Below are positions 32,583 through 41,278 of a DNA stretch of 64,000 nt, piece after piece. Below the pieces are notes generated by a model that was not told the DNA's origin, made no database searches, and saw nothing but the letters and a program-made list of their open reading frames with translations. Source of the DNA: Burkholderiaceae bacterium (GTDB lineage Bacteria > Pseudomonadota > Gammaproteobacteria > Burkholderiales > Burkholderiaceae); contig CANFOL010000002.1 of NCBI GenBank assembly GCA_947448695.1, forward strand, positions 106,201-170,200, read 5' to 3'. How positions within the stretch are numbered: position 1 is the stretch's first letter; each line of letters starts with the position of its first letter. The position numbers and the translations under genes were made by a program.

Positions 32583-33566
32583 ATGAAAAACCTCCTCCAA
32601 TTCCCCTTACTCTGCTTTGTAGTCTTTTTTAGTATTCCTAACTTTGGATATGCTCAAACTACCAGTTGGCCAAACAAAGTGATCAAGATAGTCGTCCCGT
32701 TTGCTCCAGGCTCATTTACCGATACTGCGGCTAGAGTGATCGGCGCAGAAATAACGAAGCATACTGGTCAAACAGTTATTATCGATAATAAAGGCGGTGC
32801 TGGAAGTACCCTTGGCACAGACGCAGTGGCAAAAGCTGCCCCGGATGGATACACTTTTCTATTAACGGATAATTCATTCGCTGTATCAACAGCTCTATAT
32901 GAAAAATTACCCTATCAAGCTCTTAAAGATATTAGCCCAGTTTCTTTAGTTGCTGATGGTCCAGCTGTTTTAGTAGGTCGACTCAATTTGCCGCAAAAAA
33001 ATCTGAAAGAAATTGTGCAAACGGCTCGCACAAGTCCGAATGAGTATAACTATGGTTCAGGCGGTATTGGATCATCAGCCCATTTAGCAATGGAAGCATT
33101 ACTCCTCCAAAACAATATCAAAATGACTCATATTCCTTTCAAAGGAATCGCCAGTGCTATTGTTGATGTGGTCGCTGACCGAGTTGATCTGGCTATTGGT
33201 AGTGTCGGCTCTACTGCCCCATTTATTCGTGAGGGGAAATTAATGGGGCTTGCTGTTAGTGGTAATCAAAGGCATCCTTTATTTCCACAAGTACCTACCT
33301 TTGCACAAGCCGGTTTTCCGAACTATAAAATGACTTATTGGTTCGGTGTCATGGCTCCATCTGGAACACCCAATGACATTATTCAAAAAATGCATCAAGA
33401 AATTGTGCATGCCATTCAAACGCCACAAGTCATTGAAGTATTTAAAAATGCCGGTGTAAATCCAACTTCCAATTCGCCTGCTGAGTTTTCAAAACTCATT
33501 CGAGATGAGAGTTCGATGTGGTCTGAAATCATCAAAAAATCGGATATAAAAGCCAATCTCAATTAA
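32583..33566 (+). CDS. Bug family solute-binding protein 2
   Basis: A 327-residue TctC-type binding protein with a signal peptide ending at GYAQ (residue 25). SWPNKVIKIVVPFAPGSFTD replaces the usual PGG with PGS in the ligand loop, which may alter specificity. PDGYTFLLTDN and THIPFKGIASAIVDVV are the other family blocks. It sits between the maleate-isomerase-like gene and the LigI-like hydrolase in one operon, so it probably takes up the substrate of those enzymes. Confidence 0.92.
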   Translation: MKNLLQFPLLCFVVFFSIPNFGYAQTTSWPNKVIKIVVPFAPGSFTDTAARVIGAEITKHTGQTVIIDNKGGAGSTLGTDAVAKAAPDGYTFLLTDNSFAVSTALYEKLPYQALKDISPVSLVADGPAVLVGRLNLPQKNLKEIVQTARTSPNEYNYGSGGIGSSAHLAMEALLLQNNIKMTHIPFKGIASAIVDVVADRVDLAIGSVGSTAPFIREGKLMGLAVSGNQRHPLFPQVPTFAQAGFPNYKMTYWFGVMAPSGTPNDIIQKMHQEIVHAIQTPQVIEVFKNAGVNPTSNSPAEFSKLIRDESSMWSEIIKKSDIKANLN

Positions 33567-33584
33567 CTCAATATAAGGAAATTT

Positions 33585-34448
33585 ATGTCTTTTAATCCTG
33601 CTGAACTAGTTCAGTTTACAGCGCCACCCAATGCCTGTGATGCCCACTTTCATGTCTTTGGCCCAGCAGAGTTATATCCTTATGGATCAGATTTGCGATA
33701 TGCCCCACCCCATGCCCCCCTAGAGGATTACCTACAGCTTGCAAAGCATTTAGGTATTTCAAGATACGTCTTTGTCCAACCCAGTGCCTATGGTCGAGAT
33801 AACTCTTGCATGTTAGATGCTATGAAAATCATAGGAACTAAAAATTGTCGCGGTATCGTTGATATTGATGAAAATGCTCCAGATGAACTAATTGCTTCAA
33901 TGAATGATCTGGGAGTCAGAGGAGTTCGAGTTAATGTAAGCCCTGTTTTTCCTCAAACTTCAGGACTTGCAGATCAATTAAAGTCCCGCATCGATATCCT
34001 TGCTAAGCGATGCTCTGAAATTGGTTGGCATTTGGATTTTTTATTACCAGGTTGGTTAACAGCAGAACTGATTCCCGTTTTTCAAAGATTAGAGCTACCT
34101 TTTTCGATGGCACATATGGGTATGAATCTTGCAAAAGATGGTGTCGATACACCCGCCTTCAAAAACTTTTTAAATTTATTAAAAGATCCAAATCAACTCG
34201 CCTACGCAAAATTTACAGGCATTTATAGAATGTCCAAAACGCCAGGCTTTGTCGATGCAGATCCTTTAGCAAAAGCAATTATCGATGCAGCGCCGCAACA
34301 AATTATTTGGGGAAGTGATTACCCTCACCTATCCTTTGGTGAAAAAAGCTCAGTAGAGCTATTTAACTTGTTAGGCCGTTGGACTTATCAAGAAAGCATT
34401 AGAAAACTGATTTTAGAAGACAACCCTGCACGTTTATTTGGTTTTTAA
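33585..34448 (+). CDS. Amidohydrolase family protein, 2-pyrone-4,6-dicarboxylate hydrolase-like
   Basis: A 287-residue TIM-barrel hydrolase of the amidohydrolase_2 group. ACDAHFHVFGP at about residue 18 gives the metal-binding HxH, and IIWGSDYPHLSF near the end supplies the catalytic Asp, as in LigI, which opens the lactone of 2-pyrone-4,6-dicarboxylate in protocatechuate 4,5-cleavage. Many relatives act on other lactones or decarboxylate. A good AAGGAAATTT ribosome site is present. It is the last gene of its operon and overlaps the convergent aldolase gene by 4 bases. Confidence 0.86.
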   Translation: MSFNPAELVQFTAPPNACDAHFHVFGPAELYPYGSDLRYAPPHAPLEDYLQLAKHLGISRYVFVQPSAYGRDNSCMLDAMKIIGTKNCRGIVDIDENAPDELIASMNDLGVRGVRVNVSPVFPQTSGLADQLKSRIDILAKRCSEIGWHLDFLLPGWLTAELIPVFQRLELPFSMAHMGMNLAKDGVDTPAFKNFLNLLKDPNQLAYAKFTGIYRMSKTPGFVDADPLAKAIIDAAPQQIIWGSDYPHLSFGEKSSVELFNLLGRWTYQESIRKLILEDNPARLFGF

Positions 34449-35257
34449 AATTGGATTTGTTTGATTTGCTTTGCTTTTTCTGCTGCGATTGACATTAAAA
34501 AGGCCATGTCAGTCCCAGCAGAAACGTATCTAGCCCCCAACTTTACATACTTTTCAACTAAATCAGGTCGAGAAGATAATCCCCCTACCCCACACCACTT
34601 CCCATGTTTTTGACATAGATTAATGGTGAGTCGATAAGCCTCATCTACTCGGGCATGATCATACTGACCAGTGATTCCCATATCTGCAGTTAAATCGTTT
34701 GTACCGATCAAAACAACATCAATACCCGGCGTGGAAATAATCTCCTCAGCGTTATCGAGCGCTTGCTGACTTTCAAATTGAACAATGACTACGGTATTGG
34801 CGTTCATGATTGGGTAAGATTTTGTTGCTGGAAGCGAATGGTACGCTAAATGTGGGAGTGCCCCTGCGGCAGATCTCTCGCCAAATGGTGGGAATTTAGC
34901 TGCCATTACAACCTGTTGAGCTTCTTTAGCGGTTCGAATATGTGGCGCAATAATACCTAGAGCACCAATATCTAACACCCTTGAAATCCACTCTGGCGTA
35001 TTTGCTGGAACCCTTACAAAAGGGGCTAATCCAATACCTAAAGCAGCCATACAAATTTGACTGGTGGTTTCTAATGAAAAACTGCTATGCTCTAAATCAA
35101 TATAGATCGAGTCAAAACCAGCGGTTTTAGCCATTTGAGCAATCTCAATACCCTTGACCATCCTGACCGTCATCGAAGATACCAACTCATTATTTTTTAA
35201 CTTTTCCAAAAAATTATTCTTGAGTAGATGATTCTCTGGCTGATTTTGAATGGTCAT
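34445..35257 (-). CDS. HpcH/HpaI aldolase family protein
   Basis: A 270-residue class II aldolase-type TIM barrel: DSIYIDLEHSSFSLET near residue 50, APFVRVP, GALGIIAPHIRTAKEA, VIVQFESQQALDNAEEI and VLIGTNDLTADMG contain the conserved metal-binding Glu and Asp and the substrate-binding Arg. Relatives cleave 4-hydroxy-2-oxo acids to pyruvate and an aldehyde. A start further in (Met at residue 29) is possible but would remove part of the first helix. It converges with the LigI-like gene, so the two enzymes are neighbours but not co-transcribed. Confidence 0.88.
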   Translation of the reverse strand: MTIQNQPENHLLKNNFLEKLKNNELVSSMTVRMVKGIEIAQMAKTAGFDSIYIDLEHSSFSLETTSQICMAALGIGLAPFVRVPANTPEWISRVLDIGALGIIAPHIRTAKEAQQVVMAAKFPPFGERSAAGALPHLAYHSLPATKSYPIMNANTVVIVQFESQQALDNAEEIISTPGIDVVLIGTNDLTADMGITGQYDHARVDEAYRLTINLCQKHGKWCGVGGLSSRPDLVEKYVKLGARYVSAGTDMAFLMSIAAEKAKQIKQIQF

Positions 35258-35365
35258 AGTAATCTCCTAAATAAGTATTTACCAATTATCATCTAAATGG
35301 AATTACTTAATACCAATTCAGCTAAAATAAGATCCAATAACCACTCTTCTTAAATTGAGAAAAAC

Positions 35366-36322
35366 ATGAAAAATATTTTAATTGGTGCCCTCTTCTTCAT
35401 TAGTTCTCTGAGTTTTGGACAAGCATATCCAAATAAGCCCGTAACGATTGTGGTAACTTATGCTCCCGGTGGTCTTGGAGATCTTTTAGCAAGACAACTT
35501 GCTGAACAATTAACGGTTAAAACCAAACAATCTTTTATTGTCGAAAACAAACCTGGTGCGACTGGCGCTCTTGGTACACGCTTTGTAACAAAGGCGAAAG
35601 CAGATGGCTATACCCTTCTTCTGGGGCAAACGGGTGAAATGGTCATCAATACGATTGTGAGTAAAGATTTAGGTTATGACCCGTATCAAGATCTTAAGCC
35701 AATTGCTCTCATTGGTGAAGTGCCATTAACCTTAGTAGCCCCATTAAATTCTTCATACAATTCTCTTCCAGAATTTATCAAACTAGCAAAATCCCAACCC
35801 AATAAATTTACTTACGCTTCTTCAGGTACAGCTACTCCTGGTCATTTAGCTGGGGCATCCTTAGCACAATTGACTGGTCTTGAAATGGCGCACGCTCCTT
35901 ATAAAGGCGCTGGTCCAGCAATGACTGACATTTTGGGTGGTCACGTCAATATATTTTTCGCAAGTACACCCTCAGTGGTGCAGTTTATTGAAGGCAATAA
36001 ACTAAAAGCTTTAGCAGTATCCTCGCCAAAGAGGACCAATATTTTCCCTCAACTTCACACGGTTGCAGAGGATATTGGTAAAGAGTTTAGCTTTACTCTT
36101 TGGGGTGGTGTATTTGCTCCTTCTGATACTCCTGAGCCAATCCTACAATCATTAAATACAATGATCAATCAAATCCTAAATGATCCTCAATTTAAAAAAC
36201 AATTTGAAAAAGAAGGTATCAATATCAAACCAAATACACGAGAAGAGTTTGCTCAATTTCATCGCTCGGAACTGAATAATTACAAAAAAAGTCTTCAATC
36301 ACTTAACTTAAAAATCGAATAA
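35366..36322 (+). CDS. Bug family solute-binding protein 3
   Basis: A 318-residue TctC-type binding protein with a short signal peptide ending at FGQA (residue 20). YPNKPVTIVVTYAPGGLGDL is the ligand loop, ADGYTLLLGQ and HAPYKGAGPAMTDILGGHV are the other hallmarks. The next gene, an isopropylmalate-dehydrogenase relative, starts 4 bases after its stop, so the two form an operon and the ligand is probably a hydroxy-dicarboxylate such as a malate or tartrate derivative. Confidence 0.92.
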   Translation: MKNILIGALFFISSLSFGQAYPNKPVTIVVTYAPGGLGDLLARQLAEQLTVKTKQSFIVENKPGATGALGTRFVTKAKADGYTLLLGQTGEMVINTIVSKDLGYDPYQDLKPIALIGEVPLTLVAPLNSSYNSLPEFIKLAKSQPNKFTYASSGTATPGHLAGASLAQLTGLEMAHAPYKGAGPAMTDILGGHVNIFFASTPSVVQFIEGNKLKALAVSSPKRTNIFPQLHTVAEDIGKEFSFTLWGGVFAPSDTPEPILQSLNTMINQILNDPQFKKQFEKEGINIKPNTREEFAQFHRSELNNYKKSLQSLNLKIE

Positions 36323-36326
36323 ATTC

Positions 36327-37388
36327 ATGAAAATTATTATTATTCCTGGCGATGGCATCGGCCCGGAAACCATGGCAGTTTGTACCCAAATATTAGAAAC
36401 AGTTTCAGATAAGTTAAACCTTCAGTTGCAACTTGATCATGAAATTGCGGGTCATGTTAGTTTACAAAAATACCATGCAACCGTCACCCCAGAATTACTC
36501 GCAAAAGTAAAAGCTGCTGATGGTCTTATGCTAGGACCAATGGCAACTTTTGACTTTAAAGATGAATCAAAAGGCGAGATTAATCCTTCTAAATATTTCC
36601 GAAAGCAATTAGATTTATTCGCCAATATTCGTCCTGCGAAAACATTTCCGAATATTCCTACACGGATGAATCCGTTTGATCTTGCCGTTGTTCGTGAAAA
36701 TACAGAGGGCTTCTATTCGGATCGTAATGTGGAGTCAGGTAATAGTGAAATTTTGGTAACTCCGGAAGTCGGTATCGCCCTGAGAAGAATAACTCGGCTC
36801 TGTTGTGACCGAATTGCTAAATCAGCTTTTGAATTAGCTATGACACGAAAAAAACATGTCTCCATCGTTCATAAAGCAAATGTATTAAGAATTACTGACG
36901 GTATGTTTATGGAAAGTTGCTACAACGTAGCAAAAAACTATCCTGAAGTAACGGTCGATGAATTTATTGTGGATGCCATGATGGCCCACGTAGTCAGAAA
37001 TCCAGAACGCTTTGATACGATCGTAACGACCAATATGTTTGGTGATATTCTTTCCGATTTAACGGCGGAATTATCTGGCAGTCTTGGATTGGGCGGATCT
37101 CTGAATGCGGGTGACTCATATGCTATGGGACAAGCGGCGCACGGTTCCGCTCCAGATATTGCAGGAAAAGATATTGCTAATCCTTTTTCCCTGATTACTT
37201 CTGCCAGCATGCTCTTAAACTGGTTGGGACAAAGACATCAATTACCACTCTATATTCAAGCCGCGAAATTAATCGATCAGTGTATGGAGCAAGCGATAGC
37301 CGCCAAAGAAACGACTCAGGATATTGGTGGGTCATTAGGCACAAAACAAACTGGGCAACGATTCATTCAACGAATCAAAACTGCTTAA
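36327..37388 (+). CDS. Isocitrate/isopropylmalate dehydrogenase family protein
   Basis: A 353-residue beta-decarboxylating dehydrogenase. IIIIPGDGIGPETM is the N-terminal signature, AVVRENTEGFYSDRN holds the catalytic Tyr, SIVHKANVLRITDGMF the catalytic Lys, FDTIVTTNMFGDILSDL the metal-binding Asp residues, and HGSAPDIAGKDIANPF the NAD-binding loop. The family oxidises and decarboxylates 2R-hydroxy acids such as isocitrate, 3-isopropylmalate, D-malate, tartrate or homoisocitrate. Pairing with a Bug gene favours a catabolic role over leucine synthesis. It converges on the ubiD-type gene with a 6-base gap. Confidence 0.88.
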   Translation: MKIIIIPGDGIGPETMAVCTQILETVSDKLNLQLQLDHEIAGHVSLQKYHATVTPELLAKVKAADGLMLGPMATFDFKDESKGEINPSKYFRKQLDLFANIRPAKTFPNIPTRMNPFDLAVVRENTEGFYSDRNVESGNSEILVTPEVGIALRRITRLCCDRIAKSAFELAMTRKKHVSIVHKANVLRITDGMFMESCYNVAKNYPEVTVDEFIVDAMMAHVVRNPERFDTIVTTNMFGDILSDLTAELSGSLGLGGSLNAGDSYAMGQAAHGSAPDIAGKDIANPFSLITSASMLLNWLGQRHQLPLYIQAAKLIDQCMEQAIAAKETTQDIGGSLGTKQTGQRFIQRIKTA

Positions 37389-37394
37389 TCAGTA

Positions 37395-39041
37395 TTAGTT
37401 TTTCTTTACTGGCATATTAGGAATGGCATCGTAACTTCTCCTATCTATGTAGTCCTGATCTCTTTCCATCCAAAGACCCTTCGTGGCGTCTAAGGCATTC
37501 TTATCCCATTGCTCACTCCAATCCCCTAGGTCATATCCATACCAAGGAGACTCAGGTCTTAATTCAGGTAAACCAAGTTTTTCCCATAATTTTTTCGCAT
37601 TTTCCATATACTCTTTTTTAGGAAGCGCTAATGGTGGCATTGGATACTTCATGGTTGCATCGATGAGCATGGCAGAATCAATCTCAGGAGTATATTCACT
37701 TCTAGGACCATGTCCCATCTCTCTATACCGAACAATTTGAATATCTTGCCCAGGATCACAACGATAGGACATTGCCCACAAAACAGCGTCGATGTTATTT
37801 GGATCAATGTCTTCATCAATCGCAATTACAAATTTTCCAATAGCTGCCTGCAATGTCATCGTGCCATTTAAACCACGCCATATTTCAGTTTTAGAAGTTC
37901 CTCTTGCAAACTGTAGGAAAACCACTTTACGTAAATTAGTCAGGGCTTCGTGTAGAGTAACTTTTTTAATACCTTTAATGGATAAACGGTTTTTTAAATG
38001 GCTCAGATATAAAGGCTCGTATGCTAATTTTTTTATCACACTGGATTCACTAGGTGTGACTTGCGAAATGATCGACATAATAGTCGCTTTTTTTCGGCGT
38101 GTGATGGCGGTTACGGTAACAGCGGTATTGTAGTCTTCAAGAGCTACATAGCCATGTGATTCACCAAAAGGCCCCTCTGGCTCCAAAAAATCTGTATCAA
38201 CAAATCCTTCTATAACCACTTCTGATTCAGCAGGAACCAGAATATCTACGGTGTGACCCTTAACAGCTCGAATCGGCTCACCAGCCAATCCTCCTGCAAC
38301 AGCAAGCTCATCAAGACCGATTGGAAGTTTTTGTGGTCCTTGAAAATTAACAAATGGAGGACAGCCAATCACAATTGCAACTGGCATCTTCTCGCCTCTA
38401 GCTTTGTATTTTTTCCAATGCTCTAAACCACCGGCTCTCAAATTTGCAAGCATCATCATACCCAGTCGAGTGGGTGATTTGATTTGTCCCCGATATGTCC
38501 CCATATTCTGTACACCTGTATCTGGGTCTCGGGTAGTGACACACGCAGCAGTAATATATGGCGCAGCATCAAAACCTGGAGTTGATATTGGAAAAGGAAT
38601 TGACTCTAATCCGTTTCCAGAACCTTCTAAGTCATGACCTTGAATAATGATCTCGTGACAAGGTGCATCTTTAGTGTTGACAATCATCGGAGGTATAGGA
38701 TTAGCAATTGCATTCTCCCAAGCTGGTCCAATATCTTCAAAATTTGCCACATTCATGCCAATTCGATATATTTCTGGATTTGCAGCTAAAGCTCCTACGA
38801 CTACATCAATATCGTAGCGTTTGCCCTTACTATCAACCACATTCGTAAAGAGAAATGCCTTTCTCTTTTCTTCAGCTATTCCACCCCGAAATTGCCATCT
38901 CACTAAAGGATGTAACTCTGTATCTTTATTTACCGGTTCATCAATTCTGCAAAGTAAACCAGCTTGGTCAAGGCGTTCGATATGTTGCCCTAGATCAACA
39001 TAACCAAACTGCTTGCTTTGTAAAGGATCATTTTTATTCAT
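37395..39041 (-). CDS. UbiD family prenylated-FMN-dependent decarboxylase
   Basis: A 548-residue UbiD-type enzyme. The start is set at the ATG behind GAAAG; a TTG four codons upstream would only lengthen it slightly. MGTYRGQIKSPTRLGMM carries the Arg and Asn that hold prenylated FMN and its metal, and LEPEGPFGESHGYVAL holds the two conserved Glu of the E-R-E catalytic set. It should reversibly decarboxylate an aromatic or alpha,beta-unsaturated acid. The cofactor needs UbiX, which is not in the window. It is the last gene of a six-gene operon with two Bug genes, the ring-hydroxylating dioxygenase and a crotonase. Confidence 0.9.
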   Translation of the reverse strand: MNKNDPLQSKQFGYVDLGQHIERLDQAGLLCRIDEPVNKDTELHPLVRWQFRGGIAEEKRKAFLFTNVVDSKGKRYDIDVVVGALAANPEIYRIGMNVANFEDIGPAWENAIANPIPPMIVNTKDAPCHEIIIQGHDLEGSGNGLESIPFPISTPGFDAAPYITAACVTTRDPDTGVQNMGTYRGQIKSPTRLGMMMLANLRAGGLEHWKKYKARGEKMPVAIVIGCPPFVNFQGPQKLPIGLDELAVAGGLAGEPIRAVKGHTVDILVPAESEVVIEGFVDTDFLEPEGPFGESHGYVALEDYNTAVTVTAITRRKKATIMSIISQVTPSESSVIKKLAYEPLYLSHLKNRLSIKGIKKVTLHEALTNLRKVVFLQFARGTSKTEIWRGLNGTMTLQAAIGKFVIAIDEDIDPNNIDAVLWAMSYRCDPGQDIQIVRYREMGHGPRSEYTPEIDSAMLIDATMKYPMPPLALPKKEYMENAKKLWEKLGLPELRPESPWYGYDLGDWSEQWDKNALDATKGLWMERDQDYIDRRSYDAIPNMPVKKN

Positions 39042-39058
39042 TTTATCTTTCAAAAAAA

Positions 39059-40015
39059 TTATTCTGGCTTAATATTTGCTTTGTTATAAATTTCTTTATT
39101 GCGCTTGAATTCTTTTGTAATATGGCTTGCTGTATCTTCTGGAGATACCCACGCAGTATTAACCCCTAATTCTATAAGTCTTTGTTGTAATTCAGGATCT
39201 TCACTTACCTTTTTTAATTGCTGGCTGATTTTTAAAATTTGCGAAGATGGCACGCCTTTAGGCCCCCAAAAACCATATGCGTTCTCTAACTCGAATCCCG
39301 GCATGCCGGCTTCCGCAGTTGTTGGAATATCTTGCAAAGGTGAAAAACGGGTTTTAGATGTTACTGCCAAAGCCTTTAATTTGCCTGCTTTTATGAGAGG
39401 CATGACTGCAAGCGGAGTGACTACCATTAAATTAACATGGCCTCCAGCCAAGTCTATTACAGCAGGACCAGTACCACGATAATTAATCGTGGTTAACGAT
39501 AAGTTAGTTTTCGATTTAAAAATTTCAGCTCCAAGTTGTGGAGATGACCCCGCTCCTGAAATCGCAAAATTAAATTTTTCAGGCGCAGGTTTAATTTCAT
39601 CTATTAATTGCGTTAAATTATTAGCTTTAACTGAATCGGGATTAACAACAAATATTAATGGCGCTTTGGCAACAAGAGAGATAGGGGTGAAATCATTAAT
39701 CGCATCATATGGAACCGATTTAATAACCAACGAAGCCATCGAATGAACATCTGCACTAAATAATAACGTTTTCCCATCAGGCTTAGATTTAGCTACATGT
39801 GATGCCCCAATAACGCCATTTGCACCACTGATATTTTCAACCATCCAATTCTCATTGAATTTTTCACTGACAAATTTGCTATAAGCACGAGCAATATTAT
39901 CTACATTACCTCCAGGCGCATAAGGAACAATGACCTTAACGATATTAGATTGAGCAATAGCATAATTAAAAGTAAACATATTCAATGCAAAATAAATAAA
40001 AATATTTTTGAACAT
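39059..40015 (-). CDS. Bug family solute-binding protein 4
   Basis: A 318-residue TctC-type binding protein with a signal peptide ending at AIAQ (residue 22). VKVIVPYAPGGNVDNIARAY is the ligand loop. The usual DGYTLL block is DGKTLLF here, and TTINYRGTGPAVIDLAGGHV carries YRG in place of YKG, so this copy has diverged from the others. It lies inside the six-gene operon, 10 bases after the crotonase and 5 bases before the UbiD start region. Confidence 0.9.
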   Translation of the reverse strand: MFKNIFIYFALNMFTFNYAIAQSNIVKVIVPYAPGGNVDNIARAYSKFVSEKFNENWMVENISGANGVIGASHVAKSKPDGKTLLFSADVHSMASLVIKSVPYDAINDFTPISLVAKAPLIFVVNPDSVKANNLTQLIDEIKPAPEKFNFAISGAGSSPQLGAEIFKSKTNLSLTTINYRGTGPAVIDLAGGHVNLMVVTPLAVMPLIKAGKLKALAVTSKTRFSPLQDIPTTAEAGMPGFELENAYGFWGPKGVPSSQILKISQQLKKVSEDPELQQRLIELGVNTAWVSPEDTASHITKEFKRNKEIYNKANIKPE

Positions 40016-40025
40016 ATTGAACCTT

Positions 40026-40760
40026 TTACTTTGAGCTTAGTACTAATGCTAAAGAATTTTTTGCGTAATTTGCTGCTTGATGAAACTCATCTAATCTACA
40101 ATTTGCCAAAAAGTCTTTAACGGTAGCTAATGCAGGAATTGTTCTTGCTCTAAGTTGGGAAAGCAGTTGGTCTTGAGCAGTTGATAATTCACTCAGAGGA
40201 ACCACTTCACTCACCAAACCTATTTGGCATGCTCTTTGAGCAGAAATATGTGCATTCGTATACACAAGCCAGCTCAGCGCCTTTGGCCCAACTCGATCCA
40301 TAACCGTCGCCATGGCTAAGGTTGGAGGCATATCTACTAATAATTCCGGAAAAGAAAACTGTGCATTATCAGCGGCTAAGGTAATATCTGCAGAACCAGC
40401 TAAAGCAGCACCAAAACCATTTGCCTCTCCTTTAACAACAGCCACAACAGGAACTTGAATAGCCCTAAGTGCTGAGTAAACTTTAGTTATTGGGCCCATC
40501 ATTTTCTCTCTTAGCTGAAGAGGACTTGGGGGATTTTCATTTGATTTTTTTCCACCATCTCTACCCAGACAAAAATGATCTCCATGAGCATTAATGACTA
40601 CAGCTTTTAATGAATGATCTAGACTAGCTTGTTCTAATAACTCCCCCAATCTCGTTACAACAGTTTGTGGAATTTTATTGCCAGTTTCAGGCATATTTAA
40701 AGTTATAAATGAAACATCATCTATCTTCTGAAACAATACATTTTCATTTTGCTGATGCAT
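40026..40760 (-). CDS. Enoyl-CoA hydratase/isomerase family protein (crotonase fold)
   Basis: A 244-residue crotonase. HGDHFCLGRDGG and KGEANGFGAALAGSADITLA form the two halves of the oxyanion hole that binds the CoA thioester carbonyl, and FSFPELLVDMPPTLA follows where catalytic acidic residues usually lie. The canonical second Glu is not obvious, so the reaction (hydration, isomerisation or ring hydrolysis) is open. It suggests that the pathway of this operon reaches a CoA ester. It lies between the dioxygenase beta gene and Bug 4. Confidence 0.85.
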   Translation of the reverse strand: MHQQNENVLFQKIDDVSFITLNMPETGNKIPQTVVTRLGELLEQASLDHSLKAVVINAHGDHFCLGRDGGKKSNENPPSPLQLREKMMGPITKVYSALRAIQVPVVAVVKGEANGFGAALAGSADITLAADNAQFSFPELLVDMPPTLAMATVMDRVGPKALSWLVYTNAHISAQRACQIGLVSEVVPLSELSTAQDQLLSQLRARTIPALATVKDFLANCRLDEFHQAANYAKNSLALVLSSK

Positions 40761-40780
40761 AAAATTTCCTAAAATTTAAA

Positions 40781-41278
40781 TTAAACTGGATAAACTAATG
40801 AGGTTGGTAAAAGAGTTGAATCATAGACACAAACGCGATTTCGATATTTATATCGCCCATCTTCCAAAACTATTTCATCTAAATATCTTCCACATAATAA
40901 TATTTGAGTCTTAAAGTCAATGACGGTTTCAGCAATCAATACATTAGCTTCCGAGAAAATAACCCCATCTTTTATTTGATTAATCTTGACACCAGAAATT
41001 AAATGCCTGAGATATCTAGGTCGATATAAAGTTGAATCTCTTAAAGCTAAAACTCGATCTCTTAACATAGCCTTGCTGTCACTATGCCAAACGGCAATGG
41101 GCAGATTCAACTCATGATTTTCTCGTGAAATAATTCTATAAGTACAACTCTCAGAAAAAAATGAAAGCCAAAGGTCAAGGTTATCTTGGTCTAATGCCAA
41201 AACATATTCATTATTAAGAGTTTGTATTTTGTGATTAATAACAACTTCTTCTAACTCTGTGGGCGCGATATGGCTCAT
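40781..41278 (-). CDS. Aromatic-ring-hydroxylating dioxygenase beta subunit
   Basis: A 165-residue protein of the SnoaL/NTF2-like fold used by small subunits of Rieske dioxygenases. NEYVLALDQDNLDLWLSFFS near the start, YRIISRENHE and RPRYLRHLISGVKI are typical. It has a structural role in the alpha3beta3 hexamer. Its start overlaps the alpha gene stop by 4 bases. Confidence 0.87.
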   Translation of the reverse strand: MSHIAPTELEEVVINHKIQTLNNEYVLALDQDNLDLWLSFFSESCTYRIISRENHELNLPIAVWHSDSKAMLRDRVLALRDSTLYRPRYLRHLISGVKINQIKDGVIFSEANVLIAETVIDFKTQILLCGRYLDEIVLEDGRYKYRNRVCVYDSTLLPTSLVYPV

